Shown: positions 56,679-64,000 of the stretch, in pieces
How positions within the stretch are numbered: the stretch's first letter is position 1
Layout: each line of letters begins with the position of its first letter
Assembly: GCA_951812305.1 (NCBI GenBank)
Contig: CATOSB010000002.1
Span: forward strand, 124,001 to 188,000
Reading direction: 5' to 3'
Origin: an uncultured Paracoccaceae bacterium
Lineage (GTDB): Bacteria; Pseudomonadota; Alphaproteobacteria; Rhodobacterales; Rhodobacteraceae
Length of the DNA: 64,000 bases
Notes under the pieces: generated by a model
What the model saw: only the letters and a program-made list of their open reading frames with translations
Databases searched by the model: none
Told to the model about the DNA's origin: nothing
Program-made: the position numbers and the translations under genes

Positions 56679-57209
56679 ATGAATTCAAAGTGGATCACAC
56701 TTGGCGGCGCCTTGGCGCTGATGGTTGGTTGCAGCGCGACCAATCCGGTTGACGTCGCGCGTCTGGGCAAGACCGACCCGGGTTACACGCCTACCGCCAC
56801 GCCGCCGCCGGGCACAAATGCCGATGCCTGCCATGCCCGCGAAGTGACACCGGCGGTCATTGAGACGGTGACGGAACAGATCATCCTGCAGCCCGCCTCG
56901 GTCGATGTCAGCGGCACAATTCTATATCCCGCGATCTACAAGACCGAAACACGCCAGAAGATCGTGAAAGAGCGCGAAGAGCTTTGGTTTGAAACCCCCT
57001 GCCCCGAGGAACTGACGCCCGAATTCATCGCGTCGCTGCAACGCGCGCTTTCCGCACGCGGGCATTATGTCGGGCCAATCACCGGGCGACTGGGGCCGCC
57101 AACGCGGTGGGCCATTCGCAAATATCAGAAAGAGCAGGGGTTGGATTCGGCCTCGATTTCAATCGCGGCAGCGCGGCAACTGGGCCTGATTGCCGTCGGC
57201 AAAAGCTGA
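56679..57209 (+). CDS. Lipoprotein with peptidoglycan-binding domain
   Basis: A 176-aa protein. A lipoprotein signal (MNSKWITLGGALALMVGCSA, lipobox Leu/Val-Gly-Cys at about residue 18) is followed by a Pro/Thr-rich linker and a Cys in NADACHAREV and FETPCPEELT, and a PG_binding_1 domain: FIASLQRALSARGHYVGPITGRLGPPTRWAIRKYQ. It probably anchors to the outer membrane or cell wall. The start at 56679 was chosen for the signal peptide; a longer frame overlaps the OB-fold gene. Confidence 0.87.
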   Translation: MNSKWITLGGALALMVGCSATNPVDVARLGKTDPGYTPTATPPPGTNADACHAREVTPAVIETVTEQIILQPASVDVSGTILYPAIYKTETRQKIVKEREELWFETPCPEELTPEFIASLQRALSARGHYVGPITGRLGPPTRWAIRKYQKEQGLDSASISIAAARQLGLIAVGKS

Positions 57210-57515
57210 ATTCTGCATTGTATGCACCGAAAACCAGCCGATCTCCTGCCGCGTTAACCATTTGTTAACTTTTCGGACAGGATAAGCGAGTCCGGTGGCT
57301 TGGATTTGGAACAAGTGAAACGTTTAACAGTTTCCAAGCCGCCTCCTTCAGCATTCAGTTCCCAACCGTCGAATTATTGAATAACCGTCATACTCCGTCG
57401 TCCAATTCGCGAGGTCAGTTCGAGCTGCGCCAATTGTCGCGGGATTCCCAGTTTAAATCGTGCGATTGCCCAAATCCGGCGGCTGCCGTATCGTCGCCGG
57501 GTAAGGAGACTGCCA
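57210..57515. promoter_or_regulatory. Gap in front of gcdH
   Basis: No gene is seen. AAGGAGACTGCCA precedes the gcdH ATG. The stretch 57255-57275 is AT-rich (GTTAACCATTTGTTAAC, an inverted repeat of GTTAAC) and may hold the promoter. Confidence 0.4.
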
Positions 57516-58736
57516 ATGAACGTCGAAGCCAAGATTTCCGCCAAGGACGCCCCGGATCTGTCGAATTTTGACTGGGCCGACCCGTTTCTGCTGGAAGACC
57601 AGCTGAGCGAAGATGAGCGTATGCTGCGCGACGCCGCGGCCGCATTTGCCGGCGATGTTCTGGCACCACGCGCGACGGATGCATTTCGCGAAGAAACCGT
57701 TGCACCAGAGTTATTTCCACTGATGGGTCAAGCAGGGTTGTTGGGATCTACAATACCAGAAGCTTACGGCGGGCTGGGCGCGAGTTACGTGACTTATGGT
57801 CTGATCGCACGGGAAATCGACCGGATCGATTCCGGCTACAGATCAATGCTTTCGGTGCAATCGAGCCTCGTGATGTACCCGATTTATGCCTATGGCACCG
57901 AAGAACAGCGGCAGAAATATTTGCCCGGTCTCGCGGCGGGGGAATTGATCGGTTGTTTCGGCCTGACGGAACCCGATGCTGGCAGTGATCCCGGCGGCAT
58001 GAAAACCACCGCAAAGAAAGTTCAGGGCGGATATGTGCTGAACGGCACAAAGATGTGGATATCAAATGCGCCAATCGCGGATGTCTTTGTCATTTGGGCC
58101 AAGTCGGAAGAACATGACGGAAAGATCAAAGGTTTCGTGCTGGAAAAGGGCGCCGAGGGCTTAAGCGCGCCAAAGATTGGTGGAAAGCTGTCGTTGCGGG
58201 CATCTGTGACCGGCGAAGTCGTTTTGAAAGATGTCGCCGTGGGTGAAGACGCTTTGCTGCCCAATGTAGAGGGGTTGAAGGGCCCGTTTGGATGCCTGAA
58301 CCGGGCGCGGTATGGCATTGGCTGGGGCGTGATGGGTGTCGCCGAGAATTGTTGGTTTGCGGCGCGGCAATACGGGCTTGATCGCAAGCAATTCAACAAG
58401 CCGATTGCAGGCACCCAGCTGTTTCAGAAGAAACTCGCCGACATGCAGACCGAAATTGCGCTTGGGTTGCAGGCCTGTCTGCGGGTCGGGCGGCTTATGG
58501 ATGAAGGACGCGCGGCGCCTGAAATGATCTCGATCATCAAGCGCAACAATTGCGGCAAGGCGCTGGATATTGCGCGTATGGCGCGGGATATGCATGGCGG
58601 AAACGGGATTCAGGAAGATTATCAGGTGATGCGGCACCTGATGAACCTTGAAACGGTGAATACCTATGAAGGTACGCATGATGTTCATGCGTTGATCCTT
58701 GGGCGGGCGCAGACGGGGCTTCAGGCCTTCGTTTAA
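57516..58736 (+). CDS. gcdH: Glutaryl-CoA dehydrogenase
   Basis: A 406-aa FAD enzyme that oxidises and decarboxylates glutaryl-CoA to crotonyl-CoA in lysine, tryptophan and aromatic breakdown. Diagnostic for this branch of the acyl-CoA dehydrogenases: [37 protein letters not shown] and [15 protein letters not shown], in which the Glu is the catalytic base. A strong AAGGAG precedes the start. It is alone, with no electron-transfer flavoprotein genes adjacent. Confidence 0.95.
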   Translation: MNVEAKISAKDAPDLSNFDWADPFLLEDQLSEDERMLRDAAAAFAGDVLAPRATDAFREETVAPELFPLMGQAGLLGSTIPEAYGGLGASYVTYGLIAREIDRIDSGYRSMLSVQSSLVMYPIYAYGTEEQRQKYLPGLAAGELIGCFGLTEPDAGSDPGGMKTTAKKVQGGYVLNGTKMWISNAPIADVFVIWAKSEEHDGKIKGFVLEKGAEGLSAPKIGGKLSLRASVTGEVVLKDVAVGEDALLPNVEGLKGPFGCLNRARYGIGWGVMGVAENCWFAARQYGLDRKQFNKPIAGTQLFQKKLADMQTEIALGLQACLRVGRLMDEGRAAPEMISIIKRNNCGKALDIARMARDMHGGNGIQEDYQVMRHLMNLETVNTYEGTHDVHALILGRAQTGLQAFV

Positions 58737-58981
58737 TCCGGCCTCCCCGATACCACTGTCGCAATCCTGACCACCATTGTGTCGGCAATGTGTTCAATTC
58801 CAACGGTTGAACACCATTTTTTCACGAATTGATCCCAGAATTGGCCCTGCCCTTTCGTCATTTCGTCCAACTTGGGCGCGATGACTTCGGCAACGAAACT
58901 GTCGAGCAGGACAAGTATAATGGTTAATGGTTTGAAAAACAGCGTTGTAGAGCGCATGAAATGGACCCTGATGGGGGACAT
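58733..58981 (-). CDS. Small hypothetical protein with one membrane span (doubtful)
   Basis: An 82-aa frame ([13 protein letters not shown]...) whose stop overlaps the gcdH stop. [23 protein letters not shown] predicts one span. There is no clear ribosome-binding site and I know no family, so the gene is uncertain. It lies 255 bases downstream of the broken sulfotransferase-like gene on the same strand. Confidence 0.35.
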   Translation of the reverse strand: MSPIRVHFMRSTTLFFKPLTIILVLLDSFVAEVIAPKLDEMTKGQGQFWDQFVKKWCSTVGIEHIADTMVVRIATVVSGRPD

Positions 58982-59302
58982 TGACGGGTATCGCAACAAT
59001 CGCGTTACGAGAAAAACATCGAACATGCGTTCGTTGGAAAAATGCGCCGGGGCACAGTTTGGCCGTGTCTATTCAAACCCCAGCGTTTTGGCAGATTTTG
59101 GCAATGAGCGGAGGTCGGCATTCGGTCCGTTTGCGATTTTCAATTCGATCCGCAAATCTATCGCCCGTTTGGGCGAGTACGACTTCGCGCACACGCGCTA
59201 GGAACGTCTGATTACCCGACTGCGATTGGTGACAGTTAGGTGGCGATGAAATTCACACCCGCCATACGCTCGATCTTATATAACCTGAGTTCTGGATAAG
59301 CG

Positions 59303-60196
59303 CTATATCTGGTATTCGACCTGCCTGATTGTTTCCGGCACGGTTATGGGTCCCATTTTAACTTTGGTTTTCCCGAGCCTATAGGCTGCGACACACGAGA
59401 TGAGGTGTACGAATGCGTTGGCAGGCGATCTGTGTCGAGTGTGTTCCAGTCCCATGCTGGTTTTCAACTTATCGAACAGAGTTTCGATGATGAACCGCCT
59501 TCGCAACAGGATTTTGTTCAGGATTGGCAGGAGATAGTTTTTCATGTTGCGGCGAATGCCGGTGACGAGGTGGAGGCCACGCTGCCAGAGCCGTTGGAAG
59601 AGGGATTTGGAGATATAGCCCTTATCAGCAAATATTTTGCCTTCGAGGCCCGCGATCATGGCTTCAAACGGCTTTCGATCATCGACATTACCTGCCGTGA
59701 TTTTGACGGCCATGATCTCCCCCTTGTTGTTGATGATTAGATGCAGTTTGAAGCCAAAGAACCAGCCCATTGTGCTGCGACCGCGCTTTGCCAGCCCCTT
59801 GAAGACCTTGTTTCGATTAATGCGGGCATTGTGGCAGACCGCGAGCTTAGTGCTGTCGGCAAAATAGACGCCGGTTTTTTCACCGCTGAAGCAGTGCAGC
59901 AGTATGCAAAACGGCACCATTAATCTTGGCATGAGGCTGACAAACCGACCATAGCTCGGGAGGTTGCCAAAGCAGTCACGGTATTTCTGCTCAACGCCAT
60001 AAATCCAATAATGTTTGAAGTCCTTGAACGGCGACAAGTGAAACAAGACCATGATGAACAGGCTCTCCCCCAGGGTCAGCTTGCCGGAGCGAAGCCTCTG
60101 ACGACCCGAGGGGATCAACCGGTGGCGCTCCCAGTCCTCGTAGGTTTTTGCAAAATCATCGAGACAGACAAAAAGTGCGGTGTTAGTGATCGACAT
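59303..60196 (-). CDS. IS982-family transposase, copy 2 (intact)
   Basis: A 297-aa DDE transposase. [21 protein letters not shown] has the first Asp, [15 protein letters not shown] the second, and [25 protein letters not shown] the Glu and the family-typical C-terminal H-x-R-S. The start [15 protein letters not shown] at 60196 matches other IS982 proteins; an extension to 60238 is in frame but overlaps the divergent passenger promoter. This intact copy could mobilise both elements. Confidence 0.9.
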   Translation of the reverse strand: MSITNTALFVCLDDFAKTYEDWERHRLIPSGRQRLRSGKLTLGESLFIMVLFHLSPFKDFKHYWIYGVEQKYRDCFGNLPSYGRFVSLMPRLMVPFCILLHCFSGEKTGVYFADSTKLAVCHNARINRNKVFKGLAKRGRSTMGWFFGFKLHLIINNKGEIMAVKITAGNVDDRKPFEAMIAGLEGKIFADKGYISKSLFQRLWQRGLHLVTGIRRNMKNYLLPILNKILLRRRFIIETLFDKLKTSMGLEHTRHRSPANAFVHLISCVAAYRLGKTKVKMGPITVPETIRQVEYQI

Positions 60197-60323
60197 GAGT
60201 GGCGGTCCATATTGTGTCGCTTTTGAACCTTGAATCATGGGGCAACGTACTTGGAACCCCTCTCACCCCATACTAATCACGGGGGCATTCAGGCTGGTCA
60301 ACACGGGGCAAAAGGTGCGCGCC

Positions 60324-60741
60324 ATGGAGAACAACTTCCCAATCAACGAAGATCTCGCTTATGAGAAGATCCGGGACCTCATGTTCGACATGATGGAAGA
60401 GGACCCCAACCGTTTCTACGCCCTCACGGATAAGCTCAATGAACTGGCTGCGCTCCCTAAAAGAACCATGACACTTGTGCTCGATCTGATGGCTGCCACT
60501 CCCTTTCAGGTGATCATCCCGAAACACGTACGGAAAAATGACCCTGATACATTCAAAGCGGATCACGAAACCGTTTCAAATGTTCTATTTCTTGGAGAGT
60601 TTGGCGGAATTGCCGTTGAACTGGAGCCAAATGAGGCTTTGAGAGAACCGAGGATCATTTCCATAACAATGGTGGAAATCCCTCATCGCAACCCTCTGCG
60701 AAAAAGGGTCAACGAGTATCGTAAAAAACGAATCAAAAAAC
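60324..60741 (+). pseudogene. Passenger protein gene of IS982-type element, copy 2, cut by IS66
   Basis: Same protein as 33382-33822 (MENNFPINEDLAYEKI start), complete up to KKRIKK and then interrupted by IS66 copy F at 60742. The last nine codons lie beyond the IS66 element. Only the tail is altered, so some function may persist. Confidence 0.75.
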
Positions 60742-62341
60742 GTAACTCCCAAGCACCCCCCACGTTTGAGTGTTATTGTCAGTTTTATGGTGAGTCGAAT
60801 TTGCCATTTTGCGCGTGTTTTTTTCTTTCTTGTCTGAATTCTGTGGCGCCGGGTTGATTTCTCTGAATCAGTGGTGGGATGGATCAGGTTGCCGCCCTTG
60901 AACAACTTCTCGCCACGGCTCTGCGTCGGATCGCTGAGCTTGAAGCTGCGTTGGCGAGCATGGCGGAAGAGATCACGGACCTGCGCCGACAGTTGGCCAA
61001 GAACAGCAGCAATAGCAGCAAGCCCCCTTCAAGTGATGGCCTGAAGAAGCCAGCCCCGCGCAGCCTGCGTGGCAAATCCGGAAAGAAAAGTGGCGGCCAA
61101 GTTGGCCACCGGGGCGACACCCTGCGCCAGACGTCAACACCCGACTTTGTCGAACGGCATGAGGCGACGCATTGCAGCGCCTGTCAGAGCGCCCTGACGG
61201 CGGAGATGGTGAAAGGGATCGAGAAGCGTCAGGTGTTCGACTTGCCTGCGCCACGCCTGGAGGTCACCGAGCATCAGGCGGCGGTTTATTGTTGCGACCA
61301 TTGTCGAGCCACGACGACGGCTGGCTTTCCCGATGGCGTGGCCGCGCATGTGCAATATGGCACGCGCATGCGGGCAGTGGCGGTCTATTGCAATGTTCAG
61401 CAGCTGATACCCGAGGATCGGGTCTGCCAGCTTATGCGCGACCTGTTTGGGGCCACCAGCTTGTGCGCGGCCAGCGTGACCAACTGGACGCGCGGCGCGG
61501 CAAATAAGATGGGTGTCGTGGTTGAACACATTCTCGCCCGGCTTGCCGAAGGCGGCGTTCGGCATCTGGACGAGACCGGACTTCGTGTTGCCGGCAAGCT
61601 GCACTGGCTGCACACGATCTGCGATACCGCCTTCACCCATTACCGCATCAGCGCCAAACGCGGTGCTGTTCCAACCTTCCTGACCGGCGGGACGATCATT
61701 CATGATCACTGGAAACCCTACTACGCCCATATGAGCGGAGTGGACGCCCACGCCCTCTGCGGGGCGCATCACTTGCGCGAACTCAAGGCCATCGAAGAGA
61801 TCGAAAAAGAGCCTTGGGCGACGGAGATGAGCGCAGTGCTTCATAGCGCCAATCAGCTCAGATGCGCGGCTCAGGATCAAGGCGAGACCGAACTCCCGGA
61901 ACTGGTTCGCCAGGGTATCGTCACCAGATACATGGCGATCCTCGCCAAGGGGCTCGCCTTCCACGAACGCCAGCCCCCGCTGGCCAAAAGCCCCGGCACC
62001 CGCGGCCGAAAAGCCAGGCGGCCAGGCCACAACCTGCTCCTCCGCCTGCGTGACTACCGCGATGACGTTTTGCGATTCATCGCCGACTTCGCGGTCCCAT
62101 TCACAAACAATCAGGCCGAACAGGACCTGCGCATGATGAAGCTGCGCATGAAAATCTCGGGCACCTTCCGCACCCTCGAGGGCGCGCGGGTCTTCGCCGA
62201 CATCAGGTCCGTCATCTCGACGGCCAGAAAACACCGGTTCAACATCCTGGAAATCCTGACCCTGTCACCACCTCAGATCATCGCACGGCTCTGACGGAAC
62301 AAAACCCCGCAACCCTATCGGACAGGGTGCTTGGGAGTTAC
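60742..62341 (+). mobile_element. IS66-family element, copy F, inside IS982 copy 2
   Basis: 1600 bp (one T fewer in the left-end T run than copies A, B and D) with GTAACTCCCAAGCACCC ends and a perfect 8-bp duplication CAAAAAAC (60734-60741 and 62342-62349). Confidence 0.95.
60879..62294 (+). CDS. IS66-family transposase, copy F
   Basis: A 471-aa intact transposase, same protein as copies A, B, C and E. It shares the silent ATCGTC variant with copy D. The catalytic residues and zinc finger are unchanged, so it is probably functional. Confidence 0.95.
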   Translation: MDQVAALEQLLATALRRIAELEAALASMAEEITDLRRQLAKNSSNSSKPPSSDGLKKPAPRSLRGKSGKKSGGQVGHRGDTLRQTSTPDFVERHEATHCSACQSALTAEMVKGIEKRQVFDLPAPRLEVTEHQAAVYCCDHCRATTTAGFPDGVAAHVQYGTRMRAVAVYCNVQQLIPEDRVCQLMRDLFGATSLCAASVTNWTRGAANKMGVVVEHILARLAEGGVRHLDETGLRVAGKLHWLHTICDTAFTHYRISAKRGAVPTFLTGGTIIHDHWKPYYAHMSGVDAHALCGAHHLRELKAIEEIEKEPWATEMSAVLHSANQLRCAAQDQGETELPELVRQGIVTRYMAILAKGLAFHERQPPLAKSPGTRGRKARRPGHNLLLRLRDYRDDVLRFIADFAVPFTNNQAEQDLRMMKLRMKISGTFRTLEGARVFADIRSVISTARKHRFNILEILTLSPPQIIARL

Positions 62342-63371
62342 CAAAAAACTACGAAAAAATTCTGTCGAGTAGTGCACTGGTGACGCCAACGTCTTATCCA
62401 GTATCGGGGTTATATACATCGTCCTCGTAACAGGCTGTGACTTCTTCGACGAATTCAGGCGTCCAGCCTGGAAGATCGATGTCTTCTTCCAACTCATCTT
62501 CAAGCGCAAATTTGTCGAGAAACGCCGCGAATATCCGACGGCGTTGAATTTCGTTGGGCGGCTGATGGGTTGACAGATAGGTTTCCATTCGGCGGAACCC
62601 ATTCTCTGTCATGATGGATTGCAAAACGTCCAATTCGCCATCCAGTTTGAAATCCGGGTCCGCGTCGGACAGTTCACGCAGAACGGTCGGCCACACCAAC
62701 GGCGTATCTTCGTTGCACCAGACGGTGATCGGGCAATCAGGATTGTGCTCTTGCAGGCGCGCCACCATTTCGGACCAGTGCATTTGCCGCGGATCAAGCC
62801 CCTTGGTGAAACCGACATAGTCGCGGGTACCTACGAGGCGCATGGCAGCCGGAATGAATGTCGCCGGGTTACGGATCGCCAAAAAGAACTCACACGGATT
62901 TTCCGGGAAGATATAGCGCAGCCAGGTGGCGCTTACATGGCTTCGCCCATAAACGTCGTTATGTTCGAATATCTTCTGTGGTGGTCCCAGAAAATCCTCG
63001 AACCCAAAAATCACGCGCTCCGCCGGATACCCCATCAGCAGTTGTTCAAATAGCGCTTCCTGTTCCTGTTCCGGCATCGGATCGCCGCGATATTTCCGCA
63101 TCGCGTCAATCAACACCGTGCGATAGCGCTTGGGCCTAGGCAGGATGATCTTGTGCTTGTTCAGATCGCCACCGTTTTTTCATCAGCGAGCGGATCAGAA
63201 AATTTTCATCTGTCGCATGAACACCAAGGTGATAGACGAATTTGATCGCGGGGCTTCCGAATTTCATGCCGTGGCGTTTCTCTTTTTTATTGTCCGTTCA
63301 CGCGCGAAACGGTTCAGGGCGCCTGCCCTTCCATTACCGTCGCCGGAATTCATTCGCAAGTTTCGCGCCAT

Positions 63372-64000
63372 TCAATCTGCCGCCTTTCCGTCTGGCGGGG
63401 CGGTGTTGAAAAACGTGTTTGGTGGCAGGTTCGGGTCCAGTAGGTTGTCTGGTACAACGGATGGCCCGTGAAGAAACACGTTCAACCCCAGATGGCGGTG
63501 AAGGCGGGAAAGGCGTTGCATTCGTTCCCCGCGAAGGCGTTCGTGTAGAGAATTGTATTCCGGCAGCTCTTTTAGCGTTTCTATCTTGGCGCGATGGGCG
63601 GCCACAGATTTTTCATGCAAAGCCCCGAGAACAGGGTCAGCCTTCAAGGATGCGATTTCGTTTTCCAGTTGTCTGGACTGCCGCTGAATCGAAAGATCCT
63701 GTTCGTCATTGTTGTTCATGCGAAACCAATAGGCCTCGCCCTGATCACGCGCGACATGGTTCACGCGGCCCCGTTCGCGTTTTACGAGAAAGCTGTCGAC
63801 AGAGCGCACGGAATAATGGTTGAGCGTGGCCAGTTTGTAGCCCCAGGTATCCATGTCGCTGCGCCAGCCGGTACGCAGCAGGCGCGGTGGCATCGGTTGC
63901 CCAGACCCGTTGACCCAGTTCGCGCCGCCCAGATGACCGCGTGGACGGTGGACGCCCATGCCTTCCCACATACCCTGATTTTTGAACAGTGTCTTGAAAC
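63372..64000 (-). CDS. Glycosyltransferase family 2-like protein, 3' part (5' end outside window)
   Basis: The frame is open to base 64000 (reading FKTLFKNQGMWEGMGVHRPRG at the edge). It shows a HRPRG..., WVNGSGQPMP and NHYSVRSVDSFLVKRERGRVNH pattern seen at the C-end of the family 2-like glycosyltransferases of rhodobacters. A C-terminal helical tail follows (residues about 120-200 of the visible part), rich in charged residues. The catalytic GT-A core lies outside the window, so the assignment rests on the tail. It is upstream of the broken sulfotransferase-like gene, perhaps a surface-polysaccharide set. Confidence 0.65.
   Translation of the reverse strand, partial: FKTLFKNQGMWEGMGVHRPRGHLGGANWVNGSGQPMPPRLLRTGWRSDMDTWGYKLATLNHYSVRSVDSFLVKRERGRVNHVARDQGEAYWFRMNNNDEQDLSIQRQSRQLENEIASLKADPVLGALHEKSVAAHRAKIETLKELPEYNSLHERLRGERMQRLSRLHRHLGLNVFLHGPSVVPDNLLDPNLPPNTFFNTAPPDGKAAD

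Larger units (their letters stand above)
59283..62410. mobile_element. IS982-type element with passenger gene, copy 2, interrupted by IS66 copy F
   Basis: The ends are ACCTGAGTTCTGGATAAG (59283-59300) and, inverted, ACCCCGATACTGGATAAG (62393-62410). The flanking sequence TATATA is repeated on both sides (59277-59282, 62411-62416). Without the IS66 insertion and its duplication the length is 1520 bp, as in copy 1. The insertion splits the sulfotransferase-like gene 16 codons before its end. Confidence 0.88.
59236..63267 (-). pseudogene. Sulfotransferase-like gene broken by a frameshift and by nested IS982/IS66
   Basis: The gene starts at ATG 63267 (MKFGSPAIKFVYHLGVHATDE) and shifts frame in a run of six A at about 63175-63180, where five A would give LMKNGGDLNKHKIILPRP. 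It then runs on (FFLAIRNPATFIPAAMRL, WCNEDTPLVWPTVLRELS) to 62411, where IS982 copy 2 begins. Across the element at 59282 the frame resumes in step (D-V-Y-K-I-E-R) and ends at TAA 59236. The intact product would be about 300 aa. Family naming is by general resemblance only. Confidence 0.72.

Overview
The window looks like chromosomal DNA of a marine Rhodobacteraceae (roseobacter-type alphaproteobacterium). The basis is mixed: about 60% GC, an alphaproteobacterial GTTC-N7-GTTC LexA box, complete protocatechuate 4,5-cleavage genes, remains of a C-P lyase locus, a lon/HU/DMT-permease backbone and a very heavy insertion-sequence load. No rRNA and no CRISPR array is present. Two tRNA genes (Asp-GTC, Val-TAC) are on the minus strand.

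Layout. (1) 1-8135: 4-hydroxybenzoate to protocatechuate to pyruvate/oxaloacetate. galB, ligK, galD and ligI (minus) follow pobA and a GntR/FCD regulator; ligA, ligB and ligC (plus) diverge from them. (2) 8269-9433: an IS630-family element read through a -1 frameshift. (3) 9805-13623: an eroded phosphonate locus. phnM is split cleanly by an IS66-family element, a DUF1045 gene is intact, and only the 5' end of phnJ remains. (4) 14289-26696: an ABC importer operon with four SnoaL/NTF2-like proteins, a HisD-superfamily dehydrogenase, a LacI regulator, a bicupin and a MetE-core protein; I do not recognise the substrate. (5) 26763-33161: a D-2-hydroxyacid dehydrogenase and a complete four-part corrinoid methyl-transfer system (UroD-type methyltransferase, corrinoid protein, ASKHA/2Fe-2S activator, methyltetrahydrofolate methyltransferase) plus one unrecognised gene. 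Its probable FadR-type regulator (38077-38820) has been pushed 4.6 kb away by an IS982-type element that itself received an IS66 dimer. (6) 38.9-48.8 kb: an insertion hot spot with IS4, IS630 and IS200 elements, an RloA/RloB-like pair (rloB frameshifted), a tyrosine recombinase and a second IS66 dimer, ending beside tRNA-Asp. (7) 48.9-58.7 kb: ordinary backbone with GNAT, DMT permease, tRNA-Val, MaoC, HU, Lon, FG-GAP protein, ferredoxin, a LexA-box-linked DnaE2 OB-fold fragment, a lipoprotein and glutaryl-CoA dehydrogenase. (8) 59.2-64 kb: a sulfotransferase-like gene split near its 3' end by a second IS982/IS66 nest, and the 3' part of a glycosyltransferase gene running off the window.

How it fits together. 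Regions 1, 4 and 5 look like one catabolic neighbourhood. The same TTTGCATAC operator word occurs in the gntR/ligA gap and in the gap in front of the ABC/SnoaL operon, which suggests one regulator for both. The corrinoid system would pass a methyl (or methoxyl-derived) group to tetrahydrofolate. A natural but unproven reading is uptake and demethylation of a methylated or methoxylated compound whose ring or backbone is then degraded. The IS66, IS982, IS630, IS4 and IS200 activity has already broken phnM, rloB or its surroundings, two IS982 elements and the sulfotransferase-like gene.
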